This document shows, piece by piece, positions 1 to 6,187 of a stretch of 7,229 nt of DNA (within the stretch, counting starts at the first letter, position 1; each line of letters opens with the position of its first letter). Where the stretch lies: NCBI GenBank assembly GCA_039818825.1, contig JBCBTD010000115.1, positions 1-7,229 on the forward strand, given 5' to 3'. The position numbers were made by a program, and so were the translations under genes. This DNA comes from JBCBTD01 sp039818825. GTDB taxonomy: Bacteria; Pseudomonadota; Alphaproteobacteria; Geminicoccales; Geminicoccaceae. Below the pieces are notes generated by a model, which saw nothing but the letters and a program-made list of their open reading frames with translations, was not told where the DNA came from and searched no databases.

Positions 1-575
1 TTGAACACGAACAGCGGGTGCAGGCACTTGGACTGGAAATGGCCGTTCCAGGCGGCACCTTCCTGCTCGCCATGCACTGGGCTCTCGGAACTGTCCATGT
101 CGAGCGTGATGCTCTTCGGCGGCCGACGCTCGTGCACCGCGTCGATCCAGCGCCCCGGCAGATCGGCGAGGCCGGTGAGGTTGTCGGGCCGCGTCAGCAT
201 CTCGGTCTCGAACCGACCTATGGCGCTTGCCGAGGCCGCGCCGTGCTTGACGGCGCGACCGCCGACAAGCTGGCGCATCACGGGATCACGACACAGGCGG
301 TCGGCGTCGTTGACGTCCTCATAGCCCGCGAGGCGCGAGAAGATCGATTGGCACGCGAACCCACCGAAGTGATGGCGCCCGTTCTTGCCCGTGCGAGTAT
401 CGGCCAGTCCTTGCGCCATCACATCGGTAAGACCGAGGGCATCGTCGAGTTCACGGTAAAGCAGCAAGCCACCGTCGGAGCTGATCGCCGAGCCGCGGAA
501 CGCGAGCTTCACCGACCGGTCGAATTGGAGGCGCTGCGGCCCAATCTCGGCTTCACCCGTCGCGTCCCTCCGCAA
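1..575 (-). CDS. IS1380-family transposase, N-terminal part (cut by window edge)
   Basis: This is the first 191 residues of a DDE transposase that would cut and rejoin the ends of its insertion sequence; the C-terminal part lies beyond position 1. The reading frame has no stop from 593 to the window edge. Family-like features are QRLQFDRSVKLAFRG (residues 14-28), SSDGGLLLYRELDDALGL (32-49), a basic-aromatic stretch around residues 64-85 (GKNGRHHF, SRLAGYEDVNDADRL), and LDMDSSESPVHG (158-169), where Asp159 or Asp161 should be the first catalytic acid of the DDE set. The start is chosen as TTG at 575: an in-frame TAG lies 7 codons upstream (594-596), TTG is the only start-like codon between, and GGAG sits 7 nt before it. 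The later catalytic residues are not visible, so activity cannot be judged. Assignment to IS1380 is from recalled family sequence and is confident at family level. Confidence 0.88.
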   Translation of the reverse strand, partial: MRRDATGEAEIGPQRLQFDRSVKLAFRGSAISSDGGLLLYRELDDALGLTDVMAQGLADTRTGKNGRHHFGGFACQSIFSRLAGYEDVNDADRLCRDPVMRQLVGGRAVKHGAASASAIGRFETEMLTRPDNLTGLADLPGRWIDAVHERRPPKSITLDMDSSESPVHGEQEGAAWNGHFQSKCLHPLFVF

Positions 576-660
576 CTCGCCGCTCCGTGCTCTCTAAGCC
601 GTTGCGAAAGCAAGATTATCACGCTGCGTGCGCGGATGGAAGCGGCGGTCAAATGGGGAA
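1..660 (-). mobile_element. IS1380-type insertion sequence, one end inside the window
   Basis: The element contains the transposase described separately and must end somewhere upstream of its start, probably between about 600 and 700, because the leader in this family is usually short. I could not fix the end: the other terminal repeat is outside the window, and no TTAA-like target duplication can be recognised here. The boundary at 660 is only a placeholder. Confidence 0.5.
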
Positions 661-813
661 TGCGGGGTCATCTGACGCTGATACAGGCGCCGCTCGCCTC
701 GAGAACTTCGGCTCCGGAACACGTCTTACGCTCGGCCGCGCAGACACCTGCCGCAGCCTGCTGGCGGATGACTCGGCGTGTTCGACGAGGCGGACGACCT
801 GCCCTCGCTACAC
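576..813. other. Gene-free stretch between the insertion sequence and the DUF4864 gene
   Basis: These 238 bases contain the leader and presumed end of the insertion sequence and then the region downstream of the DUF4864 gene. I see no reading frame with a recognisable protein and no clear terminator hairpin with a T tract. The short near-palindrome GTCATCTGAC lies close to the likely element end. Confidence 0.5.
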
Positions 814-1233
814 TCAGGCTTCGGCGTCGCTCACGGGCTCGAGGATGCAGCCGTCGATCCGCCAGGTTCCGTCCGCCTGCTGCTCCATGACGTAGTAGGC
901 GATCACGGCGCGGCCATCGGGGCCGACCACCCACACCCGCTGGGTCGGCTTGCCGCGCATCGTCACCAGGTCCTGGAAGACCACCTGCTGCGGTCGATAA
1001 ACCGGCGCGTAGCCGCGCTTGACCATCGCCATGAAGCCTTCGGGCGTGCGGAACAGGTCCTGGATCATCGGCGAGGCGAAGCCGAACGCGGCGACGCCAT
1101 CGTCGCGCTGGAACGCGTCGAGTTGGGACTGGATGACGGTCTGGATCGCGGCGCGGTCGTTGCCGGCGAGGTCATCGGCACCGAGCGCCGGCGGGCTGAG
1201 CAGCAGCACCAGGGCAATCAGCAAAGCACGCAT
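814..1233 (-). CDS. DUF4864 domain protein with signal peptide
   Basis: A 139-residue protein predicted to be exported. Residues 1-19 form a signal peptide (Met-Arg, a leucine-rich core, then PPALGA, with likely cleavage after Gly18 or Ala19). The mature part matches what I recall of DUF4864: IQTVIQSQLDAFQRDD (30-45), FGFASPMIQDLF (50-61), TPEGFMAMVKRGYAPVYRP (63-81), and a C-terminal ADGTWRIDGCILEP (120-133). The pattern resembles the small SnoaL/NTF2-like alpha+beta fold, but no biochemical role is known to me and no active site is evident. The start is ATG at 1233 because GGAG lies 7 nt upstream and the signal peptide begins there; the frame is open further upstream but reads as shadow sequence. 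It lies 65 nt downstream of the hydroxyacyl-CoA dehydrogenase stop on the same strand and could be the last gene of that unit. Confidence 0.85.
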   Translation of the reverse strand: MRALLIALVLLLSPPALGADDLAGNDRAAIQTVIQSQLDAFQRDDGVAAFGFASPMIQDLFRTPEGFMAMVKRGYAPVYRPQQVVFQDLVTMRGKPTQRVWVVGPDGRAVIAYYVMEQQADGTWRIDGCILEPVSDAEA

Positions 1234-1298
1234 GTCATCTCTCCGTCCGTCTCGGAAGGAGAGTAGGTGCCGCGGCCCCGCCGGCAATGTGGCCCAGT

Positions 1299-2213
1299 TC
1301 AGCGCGTCGGGACCGGCGGATCGCTCCGGTAATCGTAGAACCCGCGACGCGACTTGCGCCCGAGCCAGCCGGCCTCGACGTACTTCACCAGCAACGGACA
1401 CGGCCGATACTTGCTGTCGTTCAGGCCCTCGTACAGGACCTGCATGATCGCGAGGCAGGTATCGAGGCCGATGAAGTCGGCGAGCTCCAACGGCCCCATC
1501 GGGTGATTGGCACCGAGCTTCATCGCCGTGTCGATGCTCTCGACGTTGCCGACGCCTTCGAGCAACGTGTAAACGGCCTCGTTGACCATCGGCAGCAAGA
1601 TGCGATTGACGATGAATGCCGGAAAGTCCTCGGCGGTCACCGACGTCTTGCCCATGCGATCGGCCACGACCCGGACCGCCTGATAGGTGTCGTCCTGGGT
1701 GGCGATGCCGCGGATCAGCTCGATCAACTTCATCCGGGTGACCGGATTCATGAAGTGCATGCCGATGAACCGCTCGGGGCGGTCGGTCGCGGCGCCGAGG
1801 CGGGTGATCGAGATCGACGACGTGTTGCTGGCGATCACCGTGGTCGGCTTCACGACCGGCAGCAGCTGCTGGAAAATTTTCCGCTTGAGGTCTTCGTTTT
1901 CGCTCGCGGCCTCGACCACCAGATCCGCATCGGCGAAGACGTCGTACGTGGTCGCCGTGTCGATCCGCCGCAGCGCCGCCGCCGCGTCGCTGGAGCTGAG
2001 GTCGCCACGATCCACCATCCGCTCGAAGCCGCGCTCGACGTTGGCCATGCCGAGGTCGAGCCGTTCGCGGTTGACGTCCAGCAGCTTGACCGTGAAGCCG
2101 CTCTGCGCTGCCACCTGGACGATGCCGTTGCCCATCTGGCCCGCGCCGATCACCCCGATCGTCTCGATCTCCGGGATCGGCGGGTGCTCGTTTTCGGCTT
2201 CGGCTCGGATCAT
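1299..2213 (-). CDS. hbd: 3-hydroxybutyryl-CoA / 3-hydroxyacyl-CoA dehydrogenase
   Basis: A 304-residue NAD-dependent enzyme that interconverts (S)-3-hydroxyacyl-CoA and 3-oxoacyl-CoA in the cytoplasm (beta-oxidation, or acetoacetyl-CoA reduction). The Rossmann motif GAGQMGNG is at 23-30, and Asp46 at the end of beta-2 fits NAD rather than NADP. Catalytic residues correspond to the human short-chain enzyme with a constant offset of five: Ser132, His153 (in FIGMHFMNP), Glu165 (in LIELIRG) and Asn203 (in FIVNRIL). The C-terminal domain has HPMGPLELADFIGLD and ends with GWLGRKSRRGFYDY. The protein is slightly longer than the usual 280-290 residues because of about 15 polar N-terminal residues. 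The start is ATG at 2213, supported by AAGGA 7 nt upstream. Only 16 nt separate it from etfA, so it is almost certainly co-transcribed with etfBA. Substrate chain length cannot be read from sequence; a PaaH-like role is the main alternative. Confidence 0.95.
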   Translation of the reverse strand: MIRAEAENEHPPIPEIETIGVIGAGQMGNGIVQVAAQSGFTVKLLDVNRERLDLGMANVERGFERMVDRGDLSSSDAAAALRRIDTATTYDVFADADLVVEAASENEDLKRKIFQQLLPVVKPTTVIASNTSSISITRLGAATDRPERFIGMHFMNPVTRMKLIELIRGIATQDDTYQAVRVVADRMGKTSVTAEDFPAFIVNRILLPMVNEAVYTLLEGVGNVESIDTAMKLGANHPMGPLELADFIGLDTCLAIMQVLYEGLNDSKYRPCPLLVKYVEAGWLGRKSRRGFYDYRSDPPVPTR

Positions 2214-2229
2214 CGAACGTTCCTTTACC

Positions 2230-3177
2230 TCACGCCGCCTTCGCCTGCTTCAGCGCTTCGGTCAGCTGCGGCACGATGGTGAACAGATCACCGACCAGAC
2301 CGTAGTCGGCGACCTGGAAGATCGGCGCTTCCTCGTCTTTGTTGATCGCCACGATGACCTTGCTGTCCTTCATGCCGGCCAGATGCTGGATGGCGCCGGA
2401 GATCCCGACGGCGACGTAGAGTTCGGGTGCCACGATCTTGCCGGTCTGTCCGACCTGGTAGTCGTTCGGCACGTAGCCGGCGTCAACCGCCGCTCTGGAC
2501 GCACCGACCGCCGCACCCAGCTGATCGGCGAGCGCCTCGATCAGCACGAAGTTGTCGCCGGAGCCCATGCCGCGGCCACCCGAGACGACGACCCGGGCCG
2601 AGGTCAGCTCCGGCCGCTCCGATGCCGACACTTCACGGCCGACGAACGCCACCAGGTCCGATGCGGGCACCGCCTGCACCGTCTCGATCGACGCCGCACC
2701 GCCGGCCGGCTCCGCGGCCGCGAACGCCGTGGTCCGCACCGTCAACACCAGCTTCGGATCGTCGGTCTCGACGGTCGCCAACGCATTGCCGGCGTAGATG
2801 TAGCGCTTGAACGTCCGCGGCTCCTCGACGGCGACGATGTCGGAGATCTGCGCCACGTCGAGCAGCGCGGCGATCCGCGGCATCACGTTCTTGCCCGTGG
2901 TCGTCGCGGCGGCGACGAACGCGTCGTAGCCCGGCGCCATCGCAACCACCAGTGCGGCCAGATTCTCGGCGATCGGCTCGGCGTAGGCCGCGTCGTCGAC
3001 GTGCACCACCTTGGCGACGTCGGCGATGGCTGCCGCTTGGTCGGCGGCCGCCTGCGAGCCCGACCCTGCTACCAGCACGGTGACGGTGCCGAGCGCCTTG
3101 GCGGCCGTCACGGCGTGCAAGGTGGCCTTGTCGACAGCGCTGCCGTCATGCTCGGCGAAAACCAGAATCTCGGCCAT
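2230..3177 (-). CDS. etfA: Electron transfer flavoprotein, alpha subunit
   Basis: The alpha subunit (315 residues) of the ETF heterodimer, which binds FAD and carries electrons from acyl-CoA dehydrogenases to ETF:ubiquinone oxidoreductase. The N-terminal domain begins AEILVFAEHDG. The FAD-binding C-terminal domain shows the classic order SGGRGMGSGDN (199-209), QVGQTGK (241-247), GISGAIQH (258-265), INKDEEAPIF (278-287) and ADYGLVGD (290-297). The length is normal for the family. The start is ATG at 3177; a TTG one codon upstream is open but lies inside the etfB stop context. The etfB stop and etfA start share one base (TGATG), which points to translational coupling and equal subunit synthesis. 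It belongs to the etfB-etfA-hbd transcription unit. Confidence 0.97.
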   Translation of the reverse strand: MAEILVFAEHDGSAVDKATLHAVTAAKALGTVTVLVAGSGSQAAADQAAAIADVAKVVHVDDAAYAEPIAENLAALVVAMAPGYDAFVAAATTTGKNVMPRIAALLDVAQISDIVAVEEPRTFKRYIYAGNALATVETDDPKLVLTVRTTAFAAAEPAGGAASIETVQAVPASDLVAFVGREVSASERPELTSARVVVSGGRGMGSGDNFVLIEALADQLGAAVGASRAAVDAGYVPNDYQVGQTGKIVAPELYVAVGISGAIQHLAGMKDSKVIVAINKDEEAPIFQVADYGLVGDLFTIVPQLTEALKQAKAA

Positions 3178-3938
3178 CAAATCACCCCCGCTTCGCTCTG
3201 CAGCTTGTCGATCAACGCCGGGATGTCGGCCACCTTGACACCGGCCTGGCGCTTCGGCGGCTCCTCGACGCGGACGTAGCGAAGCCTCGGCGCCACATCG
3301 ACGCCCAGGTCGCCAGGGTTGGTCGTGTCGATCGGCTTCTTCTTCGCCTTCATGATGTTCGGCAAGGACGCATAGCGCGGCTCGTTGAGCCGCAGGTCGA
3401 CCGTGACGATCGCCGGCAGCTTGACCCGCAAGGTCTCGAGGCCGGCATCGACCTCGCGGGTGACGTCGAGGCCGCCGTCGGTCGGCTCCAGCTTCGAGGC
3501 GAAGGTCGCCTGCGGCCAGCCCAAGAGCGCCGCCAGCATCTGGCCCGTCTGGTTGCTGTCGTCGTCGATCGCCTGCTTGCCCATGAGGACCAGGTCCGGC
3601 GCCTCGCTGCCCACGACCGCAGCCAACAGCTTGGCGATCGCCAGGGGCTGCAGCTCGGTGTCGGTCCGGAGATCGGTTTGGACGTGGATCGCCCGGTCGG
3701 CGCCCATCGCCATCGCCGTCCGCAAGGTCTCTTGTGCCTTGGCGTCGCCGATGCTCAGCGCCACGACCTCGGTCGCCGCACCCTTCTCACGCAGCCGGAT
3801 CGCCTCTTCGTTGGCGATCTCGTCGAACGGGTTCATCGACATCTTGACGTTGGCGGTCTCGACGCCGCTCTGGTCGGCCTTGACCCGAACGGTGACGTTG
3901 TAGTCGACGACTCGTTTGACGGGCACGAGGATTTTCAT
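3177..3938 (-). CDS. etfB: Electron transfer flavoprotein, beta subunit
   Basis: The beta subunit (253 residues) of ETF, which holds AMP and carries the loop that docks onto acyl-CoA dehydrogenases. It starts MKILVPVKRVVDYNV, as in other bacterial EtfB. Other landmarks are MNPFDEIANEEAIRLRE (35-51), the AMP-site stretch DDDSNQTGQMLAALLGWPQA (125-144), and LNEPRYASLPNIMKAKKKPI (184-203), which contains the recognition loop with Leu192 matching the docking leucine of mitochondrial ETF. The start is ATG at 3938. An in-frame GTG at 3962 would add MATRIESD, which other EtfB proteins lack. The ribosome site is weak (AGGA 11 nt upstream, or GAG 6 nt upstream). It is the first gene after a 128-nt gap that contains a promoter and palindromes, and its stop overlaps the etfA start. 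Confidence 0.96.
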   Translation of the reverse strand: MKILVPVKRVVDYNVTVRVKADQSGVETANVKMSMNPFDEIANEEAIRLREKGAATEVVALSIGDAKAQETLRTAMAMGADRAIHVQTDLRTDTELQPLAIAKLLAAVVGSEAPDLVLMGKQAIDDDSNQTGQMLAALLGWPQATFASKLEPTDGGLDVTREVDAGLETLRVKLPAIVTVDLRLNEPRYASLPNIMKAKKKPIDTTNPGDLGVDVAPRLRYVRVEEPPKRQAGVKVADIPALIDKLQSEAGVI

Positions 3939-4012
3939 GTCGGACTCGATCCTGGTTGCCACCGGTCATTGATCGGGGTGCGACGAACGTCGAACCCGGT
4001 ATGTTGCATTGC

Positions 4013-4042
4013 GCCATAGCGGCCGGTCATCACGATTGTCAA
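4013..4042 (-). promoter_or_regulatory. Sigma-70-like promoter for etfB-etfA-hbd
   Basis: Read on the minus strand, a perfect -35 hexamer TTGACA (4042-4037) is followed after 18 nt by TATGGC (4018-4013). The start of transcription would lie near 4006, giving a leader of about 65-70 nt before etfB. The sites lie in the gap between pduO and etfB, so etfBA-hbd can be transcribed apart from pduO. The -10 is only a moderate match. Confidence 0.55.
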
Positions 4043-4057
4043 TCGGACCGCGCGGTC
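4033..4057. promoter_or_regulatory. Two abutting perfect palindromes, likely operator
   Basis: CGATTGTCAATCG (4033-4045) is a perfect inverted repeat of 6-bp arms around one central base and contains the -35 hexamer of the etfB promoter. It is followed without a gap by GACCGCGCGGTC (4046-4057), a perfect 12-bp palindrome lying just upstream of the -35. A repressor on the first site would block RNA polymerase. The second could be another half of a composite operator, an activator site, or a short hairpin at the end of pduO, although no T tract follows it. Confidence 0.45.
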
Positions 4058-4066
4058 GCGTCGCCA

Positions 4067-4633
4067 TCAGCGATGCGCCCCGGGCACCCAGAGCACGTCC
4101 AAAGCCCCCCGGTCGTTGACGAACCGCGCCGCAACGAACAGGTAGTCGGACAGCCGGTTGAGGTAGTGGATCGCCACCGGCGAGACCGTCTCCTGGTCCG
4201 CCAGTTCGACCACCAGCCGCTCGGCGCGCCGGGTGATCGTCCGCGCCAGGTGCAGATACGCCGCCGCCGGCGTCCCGCCCGGCAGCACGAACGACGACAA
4301 GGGCTGCAACGCCTCGTTGAGCCCGTCGATCTCGCGCTCCAACCGCTCGACCTGGCCCGGCGTGACCCTGAGCCGGCCGTCGTCCACCTCCCCGTCCTCG
4401 CCCGGCCGGCAAAGATCGGCGCCGAGGTCGAAGAGATCGTTCTGCACCCGGCCGAGCTGGGCGTCGACCTCGCCCTCCAGGTGCAACCGCGCGAGGCCCA
4501 AGGTCGCGTTGGCCTCGTCGACCGTACCGTAGGCCTCGACCCTGGGGCTGAACTTGAGCACGCGGCTGCCGTCGCCGAGCGAGGTTTTGCCGCCGTCGCC
4601 GCCGCGTGTGTAGATCTGGTTCAAGGTGACCAT
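4067..4633 (-). CDS. pduO: Cob(I)alamin adenosyltransferase, PduO type
   Basis: A 188-residue cytoplasmic enzyme that transfers the 5'-deoxyadenosyl group of ATP to Co(I) corrinoid, making adenosylcobalamin. PduO-type motifs are all present: the N-terminal ATP-binding TRGGDGGKTSLGDG (9-22), VEAYGTVDEANATLG (32-46), FVLPGG (115-120), the arginine helix ARTITRRAER (130-139), and NRLSDYLFVAARF (159-171) with the conserved Asn159 and aromatic residues near the corrin pocket. Length is standard. ATG at 4633 is the usual start; the ribosome site is poor (GGAG about 11 nt upstream, inside the end of the preceding gene). Only 4 nt separate it from the HIG1-like gene, so the two should be co-transcribed. 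In this setting it probably serves methylmalonyl-CoA mutase or a related B12 mutase, but no mutase gene is in the window. Confidence 0.94.
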   Translation of the reverse strand: MVTLNQIYTRGGDGGKTSLGDGSRVLKFSPRVEAYGTVDEANATLGLARLHLEGEVDAQLGRVQNDLFDLGADLCRPGEDGEVDDGRLRVTPGQVERLEREIDGLNEALQPLSSFVLPGGTPAAAYLHLARTITRRAERLVVELADQETVSPVAIHYLNRLSDYLFVAARFVNDRGALDVLWVPGAHR

Positions 4634-4637
4634 CGTC

Positions 4638-4832
4638 TCAGCCGCTCCGCGTCAGCAGGTACAAGACGAGAAACACGACGGTGACGCCCTGGCTGACCAC
4701 CCGCGCCCGCATCAGGACGTTGCCGTATTTGTCGTTGAAGGCACCGCCACGGTAGAAGCCGGCGATGCCGACGACGAGGACGACCGCCGTGATGATCAAC
4801 GCGACGACCGTCAGGATACCAAAAACGTTCAT
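4638..4832 (-). CDS. Small two-helix membrane protein, HIG1-type
   Basis: A 64-residue inner-membrane protein with two hydrophobic helices (about residues 5-25 and 47-61) joined by a polar loop, GFYRGGAFNDKYGNVLMRARVVSQG. The loop holds the LMRARVVSQ pattern typical of the HIG1 domain (hypoxia-induced protein; in other systems linked to respiratory supercomplexes and cytochrome oxidase). Bacterial copies are often annotated as twin transmembrane protein, and I recall them beside pduO-etfBA in Alphaproteobacteria. ATG at 4832 is the first possible start, since an in-frame TAG lies four codons upstream. Oddly, the only purine-rich run, AAAGGG, touches the ATG with no spacer, so initiation may be inefficient or not use normal Shine-Dalgarno pairing. 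Its exact function is unknown. Confidence 0.85.
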   Translation of the reverse strand: MNVFGILTVVALIITAVVLVVGIAGFYRGGAFNDKYGNVLMRARVVSQGVTVVFLVLYLLTRSG

Positions 4833-4888
4833 CCCTTTGATCTAGCGACCCAGGCCCGCCGCCGCCAGTCCTCTCGACGCGGCGGGCG

Positions 4889-4915
4889 GCTCCGGCGTAG
4901 GCAGGAAGCCGGAGC
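4889..4915. repeat. Perfect 8-bp stem inverted repeat between divergent genes
   Basis: GCTCCGGC (4889-4896) and GCCGGAGC (4908-4915) are exact reverse complements around an 11-nt loop. They lie 45 nt before the SDR start codon, in the 128-bp gap between the divergent HIG1-like and SDR genes. No T tract follows on either strand, so a terminator is unlikely. It may be a regulator site, a leader hairpin, or a REP-like dispersed palindrome. I found no convincing -35/-10 pair in this gap. Confidence 0.5.
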
Positions 4916-4960
4916 GCAGACCGGAGAGCGCGACCGTGAACGAGGACGGGAGGACGCGAC

Positions 4961-5707
4961 GTGAACAAGATCGACCTCGAAGGCCGCAGAGCCGTCGTCA
5001 CCGGTGGCGCCATGGGCATCGGCCTCGCCATCGCCGAGCGCCTGGTCGCATCGGGCGCCCGGGTCGAACTTTGGGACGTCGACCGGACGGCGCTCGATTT
5101 GGCCACCGACCGGCTGCAGCCCGCAGCCAGCGCCAGGATCGTCGACGTCACCGACCCTGACGCCGTCGTCGCCGCTGCCGCCGCGACCGAAGCCGCCCTC
5201 GGCGGCATCGATCTCCTCTGCGCCAATGCCGGCATCGCCGGCCCCAACCACACCGTCTGGGAGTACCCCGTCGACGCTTGGCGCCGGGTCGTCGACCTCG
5301 ACCTCAACGCCGTTTTCTACACGTTGCGCGCGGTCGTGCCGGGGATGATCCACCGCAGTTACGGCCGCATCGTCACCACCGCCTCCATCGCCGGCAAGGA
5401 AGGCAACCCCAACGCCGCCGCCTACAGCGCCGCCAAGGCCGGCGTCATCGCCCTCACCAAGTCCCTCGGCAAGGAGCTCGCCGGCTACGACATCGCCGTC
5501 AACACCATCACCCCGGCGGCGGCCCGCACCCGCATCTTCGAGCAGATGAGCGAAACCCACATCCAGATGATGCTCTCGAAAATCCCCCGCGGCCGCTTCG
5601 TCGAGGTCGACGAGATCGCCGCCATGGTCGCCTGGCTCCTCAGCGACGAGAACCGCTTCACCACCGGCGGCGTGTTCGATCTGTCGGGCGGCCGGGCGAC
5701 GTACTAG
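4961..5707 (+). CDS. Short-chain dehydrogenase/reductase (classical SDR, FabG-like)
   Basis: A 248-residue NAD(P)-dependent oxidoreductase with the full classical SDR set: TGGAMGIG cofactor motif (14-21), NAG (89-91), and the catalytic tetrad Asn116, Ser142, Tyr155, Lys159 (YSAAK at 155-159). Asp39 at the end of beta-2 suggests NAD(H). The C-terminus, TGGVFDLSGGRATY, resembles the substrate-loop and tail region of FabG-like and sugar-acid or alcohol dehydrogenases. The substrate cannot be deduced. Start is GTG at 4961, with GGGAGG 7 nt upstream. It is divergent from the HIG1-pduO unit. The last 116 bp of this gene are repeated at 6918-7033, beyond the toxin-antitoxin pair, so its 3' end may have been replaced or duplicated by recombination. 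Confidence 0.93.
   Translation: MNKIDLEGRRAVVTGGAMGIGLAIAERLVASGARVELWDVDRTALDLATDRLQPAASARIVDVTDPDAVVAAAAATEAALGGIDLLCANAGIAGPNHTVWEYPVDAWRRVVDLDLNAVFYTLRAVVPGMIHRSYGRIVTTASIAGKEGNPNAAAYSAAKAGVIALTKSLGKELAGYDIAVNTITPAAARTRIFEQMSETHIQMMLSKIPRGRFVEVDEIAAMVAWLLSDENRFTTGGVFDLSGGRATY
5592..5707 (+). repeat. Direct repeat, copy A: 3' end of the SDR gene
   Basis: This stretch covers SDR residues 212-248 and the TAG stop. It aligns without gaps to 6918-7033, with 108 of 116 bases identical. The similarity may start up to 6 bp earlier (CCCG at 5586-5589 versus 6912-6915). The two copies bracket the toxin-antitoxin cassette. Confidence 0.92.
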
Positions 5708-5719
5708 CGCCACTCGCAT

Positions 5720-5748
5720 TTGCCATTTGGCGGGAATCCTACTATATC
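5720..5748 (+). promoter_or_regulatory. Promoter of the antitoxin-toxin operon with inverted repeats
   Basis: TTGCCA (5720-5725) and TATATC (5743-5748) are separated by 17 bp, an ideal sigma-70 spacing, and transcription would start near 5755, about 20 nt before the antitoxin ATG. The -10 lies between the arms of an inverted repeat, TTTGGC (5726-5731) and GCCAAA (5751-5756). GCCA-TT-TGGC (5722-5731) is another small palindrome overlapping the -35, and TTGCCA recurs at 5749-5754. These are plausible operators for autoregulation by the HTH antitoxin. Confidence 0.6.
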
Positions 5749-5773
5749 TTGCCAAAGCGACTTGGAGACACCG

Positions 5774-6187
5774 ATGCCCTCGCTGCAGCTCGTCGACACG
5801 ACGGCGCCGGCCGCCCGTCCGGAGATCACCGACGCCGAGGGCGCGGCAATGGCGCGGGCGGTCGTCAACCTGTTCGAGCGCTGGCGGCTCACCGACCGCC
5901 AGGCGACGACGCTCCTGGGTGGTCTGTCGCCGCGCAGCTGGGCGCGCTGGAAGGACGGCCAGATCGGCCGCCTCGATCGCGACCGCAAAGCCCGGCTGTC
6001 CAACCTCATGGGCATCCACAAAGCGCTGCGGCTGATTTTTCCCGAGCCGGCCCGCGCCTATGGCTGGCCACGTCGCCCGAACGCCGCGTTCGGCGGGCGC
6101 ACGGGCCTCGACGTCATGCTCGATGGCGAGCTGACCGACCTGATGCGCGTGCGCCGTTACCTCGACGCCGAACGCGGGCTCTGGTGA
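5774..6187 (+). CDS. Xre/MbcA/ParS-family antitoxin
   Basis: A 137-residue antitoxin and likely autorepressor that should bind and inhibit the RES toxin encoded next. After a flexible N-terminus (about 1-22) there is an Xre-like helix-turn-helix region (about 27-62: NLFERWRLTDRQATTLLGG, then SPRSWARWKDG). The C-terminal toxin-binding domain (DUF2384 type, about 75-137) is recognised from MGIHKALRLIF, the NAAFGGRTGLDVML core (103-116), and the LMRVRRYLDAERGLW end. Start is ATG at 5774, with GGAG 6 nt upstream; the frame is open upstream, but that ribosome site and the promoter at 5720-5748 fix the start. The stop TGA overlaps the toxin GTG (GTGA), so translation is coupled. The order antitoxin then toxin is usual for this class. 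Confidence 0.92.
   Translation: MPSLQLVDTTAPAARPEITDAEGAAMARAVVNLFERWRLTDRQATTLLGGLSPRSWARWKDGQIGRLDRDRKARLSNLMGIHKALRLIFPEPARAYGWPRRPNAAFGGRTGLDVMLDGELTDLMRVRRYLDAERGLW

Noticed and set aside
18..890. A 290-codon plus-strand open frame at the left edge
   Set aside because: It is the complement of the IS1380-type transposase, whose minus-strand translation has clear family motifs.
1234..1298. Possible terminator between hbd and the DUF4864 gene (GCCGCGGC at 1269-1276)
   Set aside because: The palindrome has no loop and no following T tract on the minus strand.
1287..3279. Long plus-strand open frames across hbd and etfA
   Set aside because: They lie antisense to genes with complete catalytic and cofactor motifs and have no recognisable content.
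4833..4960. Possible cobalamin riboswitch upstream of the HIG1-pduO unit
   Set aside because: The gap is only 128 bp and I see no B12-box-like element; the only clear structure is the 8-bp hairpin.
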